NCBI GenBank assembly: GCA_022844045.1
Contig: JALHMM010000010.1
Location: 1 to 64,000 of the forward strand
Source of the DNA: Reyranellaceae bacterium
Lineage (GTDB): Bacteria > Pseudomonadota > Alphaproteobacteria > Reyranellales > Reyranellaceae
Length of the DNA: 64,000 bases
Reading direction: 5' to 3'
The notes below the pieces were generated by a model. It was not told the DNA's origin. It saw only the letters and a program-made list of their open reading frames with translations, and did no database searches. Below, piece by piece: positions 8,555-17,268 of the stretch. Position 1 is the stretch's first letter; every line of letters starts with the position of its first letter. The position numbers were made by a program, and so were the translations under genes.

Positions 8555-9628
8555 ATGATCATCGACCGCATCGAGCCCATCGCGCTCCGTATCCCCTACG
8601 AGCACCGCACGGGCGATCCGCCGCCGGCGCGGTATCCGCTGTTCTGTCGCGTCACGACGCGCTCGGGCCTCGTCGGCTATGGCGAGACGCTGTGCCTCGG
8701 CGCCAGCATGCAAGCGAGCCTGGCGGCCACGATCCACGACATCGTCGCGCCGCTGTTTGTCGGGCAGTCGGTCGACCAGCGTCAGGCGCTCAACCTCGAA
8801 ACGCGCCGACGCTTCGCCTCCTTCGGTCGGGCCGGCCACATCCTCAACGCGCTGGGCGCCGTCGACACGGCGCTGTGGGACATCGCGGGCAAGGCGACGG
8901 GGCAGTCGCTGTCGGCGATGATCGGCGGTGCGCGGCGCAAACGAGTTCCCGTCATGGCGAGCCTCGATCGCTTCAATCACGCCGGTCGCGTGCGTGCCCG
9001 TGTCGAGCAGGCGCTGGCGACGGGCGCCGGCGCGGTGAAGGTGCATGAGTTCGACCTCGACGTGATCGAGGAGGCGCGCCGCCCCGTGGGCGCCGGCATT
9101 CCCTTCGTCGCCGATTGCAACGGCGCCCACGCGCAGGCCGACATCATCAGCGACAGCGCGCGCTGGCGGGCGCTGAACCTGCTGTGGCTCGAGGACCCGT
9201 TCTGGCCGCCCGAGGGCGTCCTCGACATGCCCGCGCTGCAAGGCATTCCCATCGGCCTTGGCGCCGATCTCGGCTCGGCCGAGCAGCTCGCGCTCTATGC
9301 CAAAGCGCCCGCCGTCGCCGTCGCGCAGCCCGATGTCGCGATGATCGGCGGCGTCACGGAATCGATCCGCGCGCTCGCCGCGCTGAAGGCGCTGGACGTT
9401 TCGGTGGCGCCGCACACGCCGTTCGTCGGCCCGGCCGCGCTGGCCTCGCTGCACCTCATCGCCGCGATGGACGCGCCGACCTTCTTCGCGACCATCGACG
9501 CCGAAGATCACATGGAGCCCTACGGCGTCGGCCTGCTGCGCTGGAAGCCCAGCCTCGACGTGCCCACCGGGCCGGGCCTGGGCCACGATCCCGATCCGGC
9601 TTGGCTCAAGCGGTATGCGCTCGCCTGA
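8555..9628 (+). CDS. Enolase superfamily (mandelate racemase/muconate lactonising type)
   Basis: The 357-residue protein has the two-domain layout of acid-sugar dehydratases and racemases. Metal ligands are D187 (ADCNG), E213 (WLEDPFW) and probably D238 (GLGAD), and the D260...H287 pair (QPDVAMIGG, APHTPF) matches the general-base dyad. At the usual K-x-K site it has K162-V-H164, so the second lysine is replaced by His. It likely abstracts the alpha proton of a sugar acid or related acid, feeding the aldolase upstream. The ATG follows an AGAGG just after the repeat. Confidence 0.85.
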   Translation: MIIDRIEPIALRIPYEHRTGDPPPARYPLFCRVTTRSGLVGYGETLCLGASMQASLAATIHDIVAPLFVGQSVDQRQALNLETRRRFASFGRAGHILNALGAVDTALWDIAGKATGQSLSAMIGGARRKRVPVMASLDRFNHAGRVRARVEQALATGAGAVKVHEFDLDVIEEARRPVGAGIPFVADCNGAHAQADIISDSARWRALNLLWLEDPFWPPEGVLDMPALQGIPIGLGADLGSAEQLALYAKAPAVAVAQPDVAMIGGVTESIRALAALKALDVSVAPHTPFVGPAALASLHLIAAMDAPTFFATIDAEDHMEPYGVGLLRWKPSLDVPTGPGLGHDPDPAWLKRYALA

Positions 9629-9644
9629 ACTGGACAGCGCCACT

Positions 9645-9716
9645 CTGTCATCCCGAGCGCAGCGAGGGATCCAGGCCGGCCCTAGATCCCTCGCTGCGCT
9701 CGGGATGACAGTTTTT
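9645..9716. terminator. Type B inverted repeat, copy 2, acting as a terminator
   Basis: CTGTCATCCCGAGCGCAGCG and its exact reverse complement form a very long stem, and the right arm runs straight into a T-tract (CAGTTTTTG) on the plus strand. It lies between two convergent genes, so it should end transcription of the enolase-superfamily gene. The same sequence type recurs at 4893, 24765 and 58497. Confidence 0.8.
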
Positions 9717-9726
9717 GTGCGTCGCT

Positions 9727-10491
9727 CTAAATGAGCCTGTACTGCCGCTGAAAGAACGCCGAATGCAGCCCTCCGTCGGGCGGTCTCGCCGCGACATGTT
9801 GCGTGGCTTGGGCGCTGTCCGAGCTGTTGCCGGCGACCATCAGCACGACGTGGTTGACCGGCATGGTCCTGAGCGTCCCCTGTTTCAGCAGCGCATCAAA
9901 GATGGCCTCGGGCTGGCCCTCGGGAACGGGAATCCAGTATCGCAGCGCTTTGATCATGCTCTGCGTTCGCGCGTCATGCGCTCGGTAGTCGCCGGCGATA
10001 TAGTGCGTGCCCAAGGTCTCGATGCGGGCGATGCAGATCGGTTCGCCCGCGGCATCCGGGTCTTCCGCGCTATGGTCGGTGTGCAGACCGTGCGGCTGGG
10101 GCACCGTGAACTTGCCGTAGGCGTAGTGCCCTTTACGGAAGCGCGCTGACGGAACGAGCACGTCCAACATCGCATCAACGTCGTCATTGTACTGGCGCGC
10201 GAAATTCGCCATCGCGTCGGGCGTCCCGCCGGCGAAGTTCTGCGCGAACCAGACATCGTCGACATAGGCCGTCTCGACATCGTCGAACCGCTTCGACTGC
10301 GCGTGGATCGCGTCGCTCGTCGCACTGCGGAAGCGGGCGATTGGCATCGGCAAGTGCGTGTGCGCGTCGCGATCGTTGAAGTTCGCGTGCAGGCGTTCGA
10401 TCAGCGACCACTGGTCGGCGCTGAATGGCGCCGGCTCCAGTATCTTGAGTCTGGGCCGTAAGCCCGCCCATGCCTGCTTCAGAGATGTCAT
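9727..10491 (-). CDS. Putative HxD-type (2-oxoglutarate/iron-like) oxygenase
   Basis: I do not recognise this 254-residue protein as a named family. It contains GLHTDHS, an H-x-D pair, followed about 80 residues later by QHVAARPPDG and then a conserved-looking Arg near QRQYRL, the spacing of the H-x-D...H...R iron/2-oxoglutarate site in a cupin-like fold. No signal or membrane segment is seen. It begins 18 nt after the acyl-CoA carboxylase gene on the same strand, with GAGG upstream, and is probably co-transcribed with it. The functional call is an inference from one motif. Confidence 0.5.
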   Translation of the reverse strand: MTSLKQAWAGLRPRLKILEPAPFSADQWSLIERLHANFNDRDAHTHLPMPIARFRSATSDAIHAQSKRFDDVETAYVDDVWFAQNFAGGTPDAMANFARQYNDDVDAMLDVLVPSARFRKGHYAYGKFTVPQPHGLHTDHSAEDPDAAGEPICIARIETLGTHYIAGDYRAHDARTQSMIKALRYWIPVPEGQPEAIFDALLKQGTLRTMPVNHVVLMVAGNSSDSAQATQHVAARPPDGGLHSAFFQRQYRLI

Positions 10492-10509
10492 GGCCCGCGC
10501 CCTCGGCGT

Positions 10510-13500
10510 TCACCAGGTGTCGATGTAGGGATACTTCTTCGTCGTCCGTAGCGGCACTGGCGGCAGCCGCTTCAATCCGTTGACGATCCACTGGCGCGTG
10601 GCGGCGGGGTCGACCACGTCGTCGATGCCGCCACCCATGACCGCGTTGACCGCCTTGGCCGTGTCGTAGGCCTCGGCGGTGCGGCGCTGGAATTCGGCGA
10701 GCCGTGCCTCGGGATTCTCGATCGCCATCAGCTCCTTGCGGTAGCCGAGCTTGACCGCGCCCTCGATGTTCATGCCCGCGAACTCTGCGGTCGGCCAGGC
10801 AATGGAGAAGAAGCCGACCAGCGAGCCCGCGCCCAGCATCGCCTGCGCGCCCAGGCCATAGGCCTTGCGCACGACCACGGTGAACAGCGGCGCGGTCATG
10901 TTGGCGCCGACGTTGAACAGCCGCGTGCAATGGCGCACCAGCGCGGTGCGCTCGACGTCGGGGCCGACCATGATGCCCGGACAGTCGATCAGGTTGAGCA
11001 CCGGGATGTCGAAGGCGTCGCAGAGCTGCATGAAGCGCGCGCCCTTGTCGGCGCCGTCGGAGTCGATCGCGCCCGCGAGGTGATGCGGATTATTGGCGAT
11101 CACGCCCATCGGCCGGCCTTCGAAGCGGGCGAAGGCGGTGATGATGCCGATGCCGAACTTCGGCCGGATCTCCAGCACCGAGTCCTTGTCGGCCAAGGTG
11201 TGCAGGATGCGCCGCATGTCGTAGAGCCTGAGGCGATTTTCGGGAATCGCCGAGCGCAGGGTGCGCTGGTCGTGTGCCTCGAAGCGGGCGATCGGACCCT
11301 GGAAGTACGAGAGGTACTTCTTCACCGTGTCGACCGCTTCATCCTCGTCCTTCACGAGGATGTCGACGACGCCGTTGGGCACCTGGAACGACATCGGGCC
11401 GACTTCTTCCGGCGTGTAGATGCCCAGGCCGCCACCCTCGATCATCGCCGGCCCGCCCATGCCGAGGGTCGAGCCCTCGGTCGCGATGATGACATCGGCG
11501 CAGGCCACCAGCGCCGTGTTGCCGGCGAAGCAGCGGCCATTGACCACCGAGATCATCGGCACGAGGCCGGAGAGCTGCGAGTAGGTGGTGAAGGTCTTGG
11601 TGTCGATGGCGACGCGCGGGCCGACATGATCGTCGCCCGGCCGGCCGCCGCCGCCTTCACCGAAGAGGATCATCGGCAGGCGGAAGCGATGCGCCAGCTC
11701 GAACATCCGGTCCTGCTTGTAGTGGTTGCGGCTGCCCTGCGTGCCCGCCAGCACGGTGTAGTCGTAATGCACCAGGGCGGCGCGCGCGCGCGTCTCGTCG
11801 AACAGATCAGCGTTGATCGTGCACATGCCGGCGACCACGCCGTCCGCCGGCGTGTTGCGGCGCAGTTCCTCGATCGTGTTGCGCTGATGCTGGCGCGCGA
11901 CGATCAGCGGCCAGTACTCATCGAAGGAACCGGGATCGACCAGCCGGTCGATGTTCTCGCGCGGCATGCGGTAGCCATTCTTGCGCCGCCGCGCGACGGC
12001 CTCCGGCCGGTTCGCGTCCAGGGTCAGGGCGTGGCGCTCGATGTTCTCCCGCAGATCGTCGCGGATGTGGTCGAGGTCGATCGTCTCGGCGGCGGCGATG
12101 GCGCCACCCTCGACGTCGGCCTGCTGCACGAAGACGATCGGGAAGCCCTCCCGTACGACGTCGCCTGCCGCCATGGTGATGCCGCGCACGATGCCCGCAT
12201 GCGGCGCGGCGATGACGTGCTCCATCTTCATCGCCTCGACGACCGCGACCTGCTGGCCGGCGCGCACCGCCTCGCCGTCGACGACGTTGATGGCGACGAT
12301 GGTGCCCTGGATCGGCGAGGCGACGCCGACCGATCCGTCCGGCCCGGTCATGTCGGGGGCATCGGTCTCGGCCGGCGCCTGCGCCGTGCGCTCCGCCTTC
12401 ACCGAGGCGTCATGGGCGAAGAGCGCCAGCGGGTCCTTGCTCTTGACCGCCGCGCCGGCGTGGCCCGATCCACGCGCCGGCGATGCCGCGGCACCTTGCG
12501 CGAAGCGCTGCCGCTGCTCGACAGGAGCGGCGAGCGTCGCGAGATTCTCGTCGAGCCAGCGGGTGTGGACCTTGCCGCCGACGAAGTCGGCATGCGTCAG
12601 CACATTGCGCAGAAACGCGATGTTGGTGCCGACGCCCTCGAGACGGAACTCGCTCAAGGCGCGCGTGCTGCGCGCCACGGCATCGGCGAAGTCCGGCGAC
12701 GACGAATGGACGATGACCTTGGCCAGCAGCGAGTCGAAGGCGCCCGATGTGCGGTAGCCGGCATAGCCGAAACCATCGGTGCGCACGCCCGGACCGTTCG
12801 GCGCCTCGTAGGCCGAGAGCGTCCCGCCGCCCGGCCGCACCGTGCCATCCGCCGCGATCGTCTCCATGTTGACGCGCGCCTGGATCGCGTAGCCGCGCGG
12901 CGCGAACGCGCCCTCGCGGTCGAGGCCCAATTCCTTGAGCGTCTTGCCCTGCGCCAGGCGGATCTGCGACTGCACCAGGTCGACACCGGTCACCGCCTCG
13001 GTCACCGTATGCTCGACCTGCAGCCGCGCATTGGCCTCGATGAACGCGAAGGGCTGCGCACCGGCGCGACCCGAGACGTCGACGAGGAACTCGAACGTGC
13101 CGAGATTGCTGTAGCCGACGCTCTTCGCCAGCCGCACGGCCGCCTCGATGATCTGGCGACGCAGCCCGTCGTCGAGATGGGGCGCTGGCGCGATCTCGAT
13201 AATCTTCTGGAAGCGACGCTGAACGCTGCATTCGCGCTCGCCCAGCGCCGCGATGGCGCCGGTGCGGTCGCCGAGAATCTGGACCTCGATGTGGCGCGCG
13301 CGCGTGACCAGCTCTTCAACGTAAAGCTCGTCGCGGCCGAAGGCGGCGCGCGCCTCCGAGCGACAGCGCTCGAAGGTCGGCTCAATCTCCTCGGCGGTCA
13401 GCACCACCCGTGTCCCGCGTCCGCCACCGCCCGCCAACGCCTTGATGATCATGGCGCCGCCGGCGCCGAGCGCGGCGAAGAAATCCTTCGCCTCGGCGAC

Positions 13501-13911
13501 CGTGATCGCGTGATCGAGACCGCGGATGACGGGCACCGAAGCCGCGGCCGCCGCCTGACGTGCACGGGCCTTGTCGCCGAACAGATCGAGATGCTTCACC
13601 GCGGGCCCGACGAAGGTCAGACCCGCCTTGGCGCAGGCGCTGGCGAAATCACCGCGCTCGGCGAGGAAGCCATAGCCCGGATGGACGGCGTCGCAGCCGG
13701 AAGCCTTCGCCGCCGCGATGACCGCGTCCATATCGAGATAAGCCGCGGCACCGCGTCCGGGGAGCGCCCGGGCCTCATCGGTTGCCCTGAGATGAAGGCT
13801 GTTGGCGTCATCCTCGGAATACACCGATACGGTCGGCATCCCCATGTCGGTCGCGGCGCGCGCGATACGGATGGCGATTTCGCCGCGATTGGCGATCAAG
13901 AGCCTGTTCAT
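10510..13911 (-). CDS. Single-chain biotin-dependent acyl-CoA carboxylase
   Basis: One 1133-residue chain contains all the parts of an acyl-CoA carboxylase. Biotin carboxylase comes first (NRGEIAIRIARAA, the KALAGGGGRGTR glycine loop, EANARLQVEHTVTE). The biotinyl domain has VEAMKMEH with the biotin lysine at about residue 562. A full carboxyltransferase follows (FGEGGGGRPGDD, GGPAMIEGGGLG, the DCPGIMVG region). The order and length match the single-chain long-chain acyl-CoA carboxylase (LCC) architecture known from mycobacteria. It would carboxylate an acyl-CoA to a malonyl-type product. I start at MNRLLIANRG, 12 codons inside the longest frame, because that is where all biotin carboxylases begin. 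Confidence 0.93.
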   Translation of the reverse strand: MNRLLIANRGEIAIRIARAATDMGMPTVSVYSEDDANSLHLRATDEARALPGRGAAAYLDMDAVIAAAKASGCDAVHPGYGFLAERGDFASACAKAGLTFVGPAVKHLDLFGDKARARQAAAAASVPVIRGLDHAITVAEAKDFFAALGAGGAMIIKALAGGGGRGTRVVLTAEEIEPTFERCRSEARAAFGRDELYVEELVTRARHIEVQILGDRTGAIAALGERECSVQRRFQKIIEIAPAPHLDDGLRRQIIEAAVRLAKSVGYSNLGTFEFLVDVSGRAGAQPFAFIEANARLQVEHTVTEAVTGVDLVQSQIRLAQGKTLKELGLDREGAFAPRGYAIQARVNMETIAADGTVRPGGGTLSAYEAPNGPGVRTDGFGYAGYRTSGAFDSLLAKVIVHSSSPDFADAVARSTRALSEFRLEGVGTNIAFLRNVLTHADFVGGKVHTRWLDENLATLAAPVEQRQRFAQGAAASPARGSGHAGAAVKSKDPLALFAHDASVKAERTAQAPAETDAPDMTGPDGSVGVASPIQGTIVAINVVDGEAVRAGQQVAVVEAMKMEHVIAAPHAGIVRGITMAAGDVVREGFPIVFVQQADVEGGAIAAAETIDLDHIRDDLRENIERHALTLDANRPEAVARRRKNGYRMPRENIDRLVDPGSFDEYWPLIVARQHQRNTIEELRRNTPADGVVAGMCTINADLFDETRARAALVHYDYTVLAGTQGSRNHYKQDRMFELAHRFRLPMILFGEGGGGRPGDDHVGPRVAIDTKTFTTYSQLSGLVPMISVVNGRCFAGNTALVACADVIIATEGSTLGMGGPAMIEGGGLGIYTPEEVGPMSFQVPNGVVDILVKDEDEAVDTVKKYLSYFQGPIARFEAHDQRTLRSAIPENRLRLYDMRRILHTLADKDSVLEIRPKFGIGIITAFARFEGRPMGVIANNPHHLAGAIDSDGADKGARFMQLCDAFDIPVLNLIDCPGIMVGPDVERTALVRHCTRLFNVGANMTAPLFTVVVRKAYGLGAQAMLGAGSLVGFFSIAWPTAEFAGMNIEGAVKLGYRKELMAIENPEARLAEFQRRTAEAYDTAKAVNAVMGGGIDDVVDPAATRQWIVNGLKRLPPVPLRTTKKYPYIDTW

Positions 13912-14099
13912 CTGCCCGAACCACTCCCAGGGTGCCGGAGGCCACACGTGACAACAGCCTCACGACCCTGAGTTCTACCGGGCGCCCCCCGAACCTCAAG
14001 GTGACTTTGCGCATGTCGCAATTGCGGAGCGGCCTGGACGCTGGAGCGTGAAGTGCTTATCTGCGGTCCAACAAGGCGGACCGGCCCACGTACCTAGTA

Positions 14100-14558
14100 C
14101 TACGGTATGTCGGCGTTCATCACTCTCGTCGACCAGACCTCGGCAGCCAATAATTCGAACAGACCAGTCACGTCACTCTGACCGGGTGGCCAGCCTCGAA
14201 GCGCTGCATGTGATTCGTTACCGCCGTCGGGCTCGTGCAATATGCTGGCCGCCCTGGGCAACTTGAGTTTGGTCGCTGCTTTAATGTCCCCGACAATCCC
14301 GATCGCAAAGCCGGCTCTTGGACCAGGCGTGAAGTCGCTGTTTCTCATCGCGTGAACAGCAGCCGTCACCTGCTCGTCGTGAGTGCCCACCGGCCTGGCA
14401 TGTTCAGCCCAAGTAGCCGACAGGTACGTTTCATTCGGCCGCAGCGTGAAAGCGGAGAAAGTGAAGCCAACTACGTTGCCGTCTTCATCGCGCCTGAGCT
14501 TTGAATAGGGTACGCAGCGGACTATGTGCTGGTCATCAGGTATCGCTTTGCCGGACAT
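14100..14558 (-). CDS. Unrecognised protein, third gene of the TIGR04255 cassette
   Basis: The 152-residue protein has no recognised domain. Notable stretches are DDQHIVRCVPYSKLRRDEDG and FTLRPNETYLSATWAEH, and a VTAAVHAMRN segment; the pattern looks like a conserved small soluble protein, not a random frame. The start overlaps the preceding gene by 23 bp, so the two are translated together. Like its neighbours it is visibly richer in A/T than the surrounding genes. A TTG two codons upstream is an alternative start. Confidence 0.65.
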   Translation of the reverse strand: MSGKAIPDDQHIVRCVPYSKLRRDEDGNVVGFTFSAFTLRPNETYLSATWAEHARPVGTHDEQVTAAVHAMRNSDFTPGPRAGFAIGIVGDIKAATKLKLPRAASILHEPDGGNESHAALRGWPPGQSDVTGLFELLAAEVWSTRVMNADIP

Positions 14559-15126
14559 AACCAAACCAACGGCTAGGCGAGTACGCAGTCAGCGAATGCC
14601 AGAGTCTTTCGGACTTGACGCTGCCGGCAAATGTCTCTGTCTCCAAACCATGCCGGTAAGACACCACCCAGCGGACATTGTCGTGCGGCAAGAATTCAAC
14701 AGTGAGCCTGCGATCGCGGTCGGTCCAGCTGCCTGTTATGTGGCCGGCGCCAGTAATGGCGAGGCCGGGCCGCTTCTCCGGTGAGAGGAACAGCATAGTT
14801 CGCAAGAACGTCGCGAACGACTGTAGAGAGGGTGGAAGGTCACGAGGGTCCCAGTCTTCAGCAGCCATCATATCGTCGAGCTGGCCGAACAAGCGGTGAC
14901 GCCAATCGTTGTCCATGTGCATGGCGACTTGGGCAATATGAGCCTTGAAAACCGCTAAGCTATCGAAGAGTCGTTCCTCGACGGACTTCCCTTTTTCATC
15001 GAAGGGGCCCCTCGCGAGAACATGCCCTGTTGTAGGAGCGGGACGATAGAGAGCTTGGTAGATTTTCTTGTCTACCTCTTCTCCTTGCGAACCCTTTGAC
15101 AGGGACAACCGCATCAGCGAGTCCAT
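14536..15126 (-). CDS. Unrecognised protein, second gene of the TIGR04255 cassette
   Basis: This 196-residue protein is not recognised. The N-terminal half is helical in composition (DSLAVFKAHIAQVAMHMDNDWRHRL), and the C-terminal half contains ITGSWTDRDRRLTVEFLP followed by VRWVVSYRHG, a beta-rich pattern ending in RWFGYVR. No signal or membrane segment is visible. Its ATG overlaps the stop of the TIGR04255 gene (TAATG), and its end overlaps the third gene, so the three form one translationally coupled unit. Confidence 0.7.
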   Translation of the reverse strand: MDSLMRLSLSKGSQGEEVDKKIYQALYRPAPTTGHVLARGPFDEKGKSVEERLFDSLAVFKAHIAQVAMHMDNDWRHRLFGQLDDMMAAEDWDPRDLPPSLQSFATFLRTMLFLSPEKRPGLAITGAGHITGSWTDRDRRLTVEFLPHDNVRWVVSYRHGLETETFAGSVKSERLWHSLTAYSPSRWFGYVRQSDT

Positions 15127-15860
15127 TATCTAAAGGTCTCCCGGGCGTTATCTGTTATCAGCGCCTCAAAAATGCTGTTCTTGTGGACTCTTATGCTGTC
15201 GATGAGGGTCCAGAGTTCCGTCGTTGTGCTTGGTATGTCTTCGAGCTGCATCACATCGACATCCAGCAAGAGCGCTCTATGGTCGATCAGCGGCGAAACC
15301 ACCGTCGCTGAAGTAACCTTCGTTACGCACTTGCTATTGGCAACAGGCCATTCAGCCTGGACAAGGAAGTGCTGCATCCGACTGAACTCATCAACCGGAG
15401 CGCGGGGATAAAGATTCAAATACTCTTCAGGCCGTGGCGACTTTCCAGATCGTAAAGGTATGTCAATGCGATTGATGAACCGCACTCCCACCCGTTTATA
15501 TCTGACCCGAGGGAACACATCGACCCAGTCCTCCCAATCGCGCTTGGCTCGCTCAGTGAAATCCTCCCACGTCGAGTAGGGGGCCATGCGAGTGAACGCG
15601 ATGGACGTCGTCATGACGCTAAGGAGATCGGTCCGGTCTTTCGACCACAGCAATCGTCCCCGCTTGATCTCAGTGAAGTTGCTGCTCTCAACAACTAGGT
15701 CTACCGTCACCTCTTTCTCGACGTGCTCCTCGACCGTGGCGTAGCGACGAGCCGCGGCACGAGAGACGCGCTCCACATCATTGGCAGGAACACTGCCGTC
15801 GAGGTTGACCTCAATGACAGCCTGGATGATTGGGGCTCTCGGATAGTGTTTTTCAACCAT
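15126..15860 (-). CDS. TIGR04255 family protein
   Basis: The 244-residue protein starts with HYPRAPIIQAVIEVNLDG, the hallmark opening of the sporadically distributed TIGR04255 family, and has the RVGVRFINRIDIP core and a C-terminal helix after LLLDVDVMQL as in that family. The function of the family is unknown; its patchy occurrence suggests horizontal transfer. It heads a three-gene overlapping unit transcribed on the minus strand. Codon use and base composition are less GC-biased than neighbours. No clear ribosome site precedes the ATG. Confidence 0.8.
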   Translation of the reverse strand: MVEKHYPRAPIIQAVIEVNLDGSVPANDVERVSRAAARRYATVEEHVEKEVTVDLVVESSNFTEIKRGRLLWSKDRTDLLSVMTTSIAFTRMAPYSTWEDFTERAKRDWEDWVDVFPRVRYKRVGVRFINRIDIPLRSGKSPRPEEYLNLYPRAPVDEFSRMQHFLVQAEWPVANSKCVTKVTSATVVSPLIDHRALLLDVDVMQLEDIPSTTTELWTLIDSIRVHKNSIFEALITDNARETFR

Positions 15861-16201
15861 GAACAGAAGTGGCTATAGCTCAGTATTGTTTACCTGACCA
15901 CAACATCTTGTTGGAAGATAGGCCGACTCTACCAGCAATGGCCCGAAATCCAACCGGCTCAAGGAACGCTATGGTATCGATATCTAAGCTGAAGCTGGAA
16001 AGAAACAACCTCTGGCGTATTGATAAGCTCGTGTGACTAGCCGGATCATCGTCGACCGATGGCGAATGCCCGATTTCATCTAGATGCGTTGCCGTCCCCC
16101 TGCAGGAATCAACTCGATTAATTGTTCGCGATCCTTGGTGCGGCTCGCGCGTGAACTGCAGACCATCGATGCGAAAGCTAAACGATCGTCATCCAGCTCC
16201 C
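15861..16201. other. A/T-rich gene-free region
   Basis: No convincing gene is seen here on either strand. The segment is noticeably A/T-richer than the chromosome around it and lies upstream of the TIGR04255 cassette, so it presumably holds that cassette's promoter and the right boundary of the acquired DNA. I found no tRNA, attachment-like direct repeat or transposase remnant in it. Confidence 0.5.
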
Positions 16202-17188
16202 TCAATCCACCTTCGCCCCCGACGCCCTGATGATCGGCGCCAACTCCTCCTGCTGCCTGCGTCGGAACGCGACCGTGTCGGCGGTGTTCATGTAGAACAC
16301 CGTCGCCGCCTGGACGAGGAAGGCGGCCTTGATCTTCTCGGTCGACAGCGCCTTTTTCACCAGCCCATCGGCCTTCTCGACCATCGCCGGCGGCAGGCCG
16401 GCCGGGCCGCACAGGCCGCCCCAGGAGGTCATCTGGAAGCCGGGCATGAACTCCGACATGGTCGGCAGGTCGAGCGCGCTGGGATGACGCTGCGGCGAGG
16501 TCACGGCCAGCCCGCGCACCTTGCCGGCCTTGTGCTGCACCAGTGGCGTCGAGATGTTGTCGAACATCATGTCGAGCTGGCCGGCCAGCATGTCCTGCAT
16601 CGCCGGCGCGCCGCCGCGATAGGGCACGTGCTGCATGTCCAGCCCGGCGCGCAGCTTGAACATCTCGCCGCAGATATGCGGGCTGGTGCCCGAGCCGCCC
16701 GAGCCGAAGAAGTACTTGCCGGGGTTGGCTTTGATCAGCGCGATCAGCTCCGGCACGCTCTTGACCGGCAGGTCGTTCTTGACCACCAGGATGTTGGGCA
16801 CCGCCCAGAACATGCTGATCGGCGTGAAGTCCTTGTCGGCGTCGAACGGCAGCTTGCTGTAGAGCGTCGGCGCGATGGCGTGCGGGGCGATGCTGAGCAG
16901 GCCCAGCGTGTAGCCGTCGGGCGCCGACTTGGCGAGCTGGTCGGCGCCGACATTGCCGCCCGCGCCGGCCTTGTTCTCGACGATGAACTGCTGGCCGGTG
17001 AGCTCGCTGAGCTCCTGGCAGCAGATGCGCGACATCACGTCGGTGGTCGCACCGGCCGGGAACGGGTTGAGGTAGCGCACCGGCTTGTTGGGCCAGTCGG
17101 TGCTGGCGCGGGCGATGCCCGACGCCAGCATGGGAGCGGCGAGAGAAACAGCGAGCGCGCGTCGGCGCCCCAGACGGAGTCCGGCCAT
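16202..17188 (-). CDS. Bug/TctC-type tripartite tricarboxylate receptor, paralogue 1
   Basis: The 328-residue protein has an RRRALAVSLAAP-type export signal and then the family start DWPNKPVRYLNPFPAGATTDVM, the two-lobed binding fold with ENKAGAGGNVGA, and HVPYRGGAPAMQDMLAGQ. These extracytoplasmic receptors bind carboxylates or amino acids. I start at the ATG with GGAGG 8 nt upstream, not at the TTG two codons earlier. A close paralogue lies next to it on the same strand, and no TctA or TctB membrane genes are nearby, as is usual for orphan Bug receptors. Confidence 0.92.
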   Translation of the reverse strand: MAGLRLGRRRALAVSLAAPMLASGIARASTDWPNKPVRYLNPFPAGATTDVMSRICCQELSELTGQQFIVENKAGAGGNVGADQLAKSAPDGYTLGLLSIAPHAIAPTLYSKLPFDADKDFTPISMFWAVPNILVVKNDLPVKSVPELIALIKANPGKYFFGSGGSGTSPHICGEMFKLRAGLDMQHVPYRGGAPAMQDMLAGQLDMMFDNISTPLVQHKAGKVRGLAVTSPQRHPSALDLPTMSEFMPGFQMTSWGGLCGPAGLPPAMVEKADGLVKKALSTEKIKAAFLVQAATVFYMNTADTVAFRRRQQEELAPIIRASGAKVD

Positions 17189-17268
17189 GGTCAATGCCTC
17201 CCTGTGCTTTCCTTGCTTATTGGGAGGCAGTGTACGGGAGGACTGAGGAGGCGCAAGCGCACCTCATA

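Noticed and set aside
8268-8580. Several short frames around the type A repeat giving peptides such as HPPSALRAPSPSGG
   Set aside because: These are translations of the repeat itself and recur at every copy.
10930-13971. Very long plus-strand open frame (about 1000 codons) opposite the acyl-CoA carboxylase gene
   Set aside because: It is an antisense shadow produced by GC-rich third positions; its protein is Arg/His/Asp-rich with no fold-like pattern, while the minus strand encodes a complete, well-known enzyme.
15971-16036. 21-codon frame in the A/T-rich gap (starts MVSISKLKLE)
   Set aside because: No ribosome site, no conservation evidence and not coupled to any gene.
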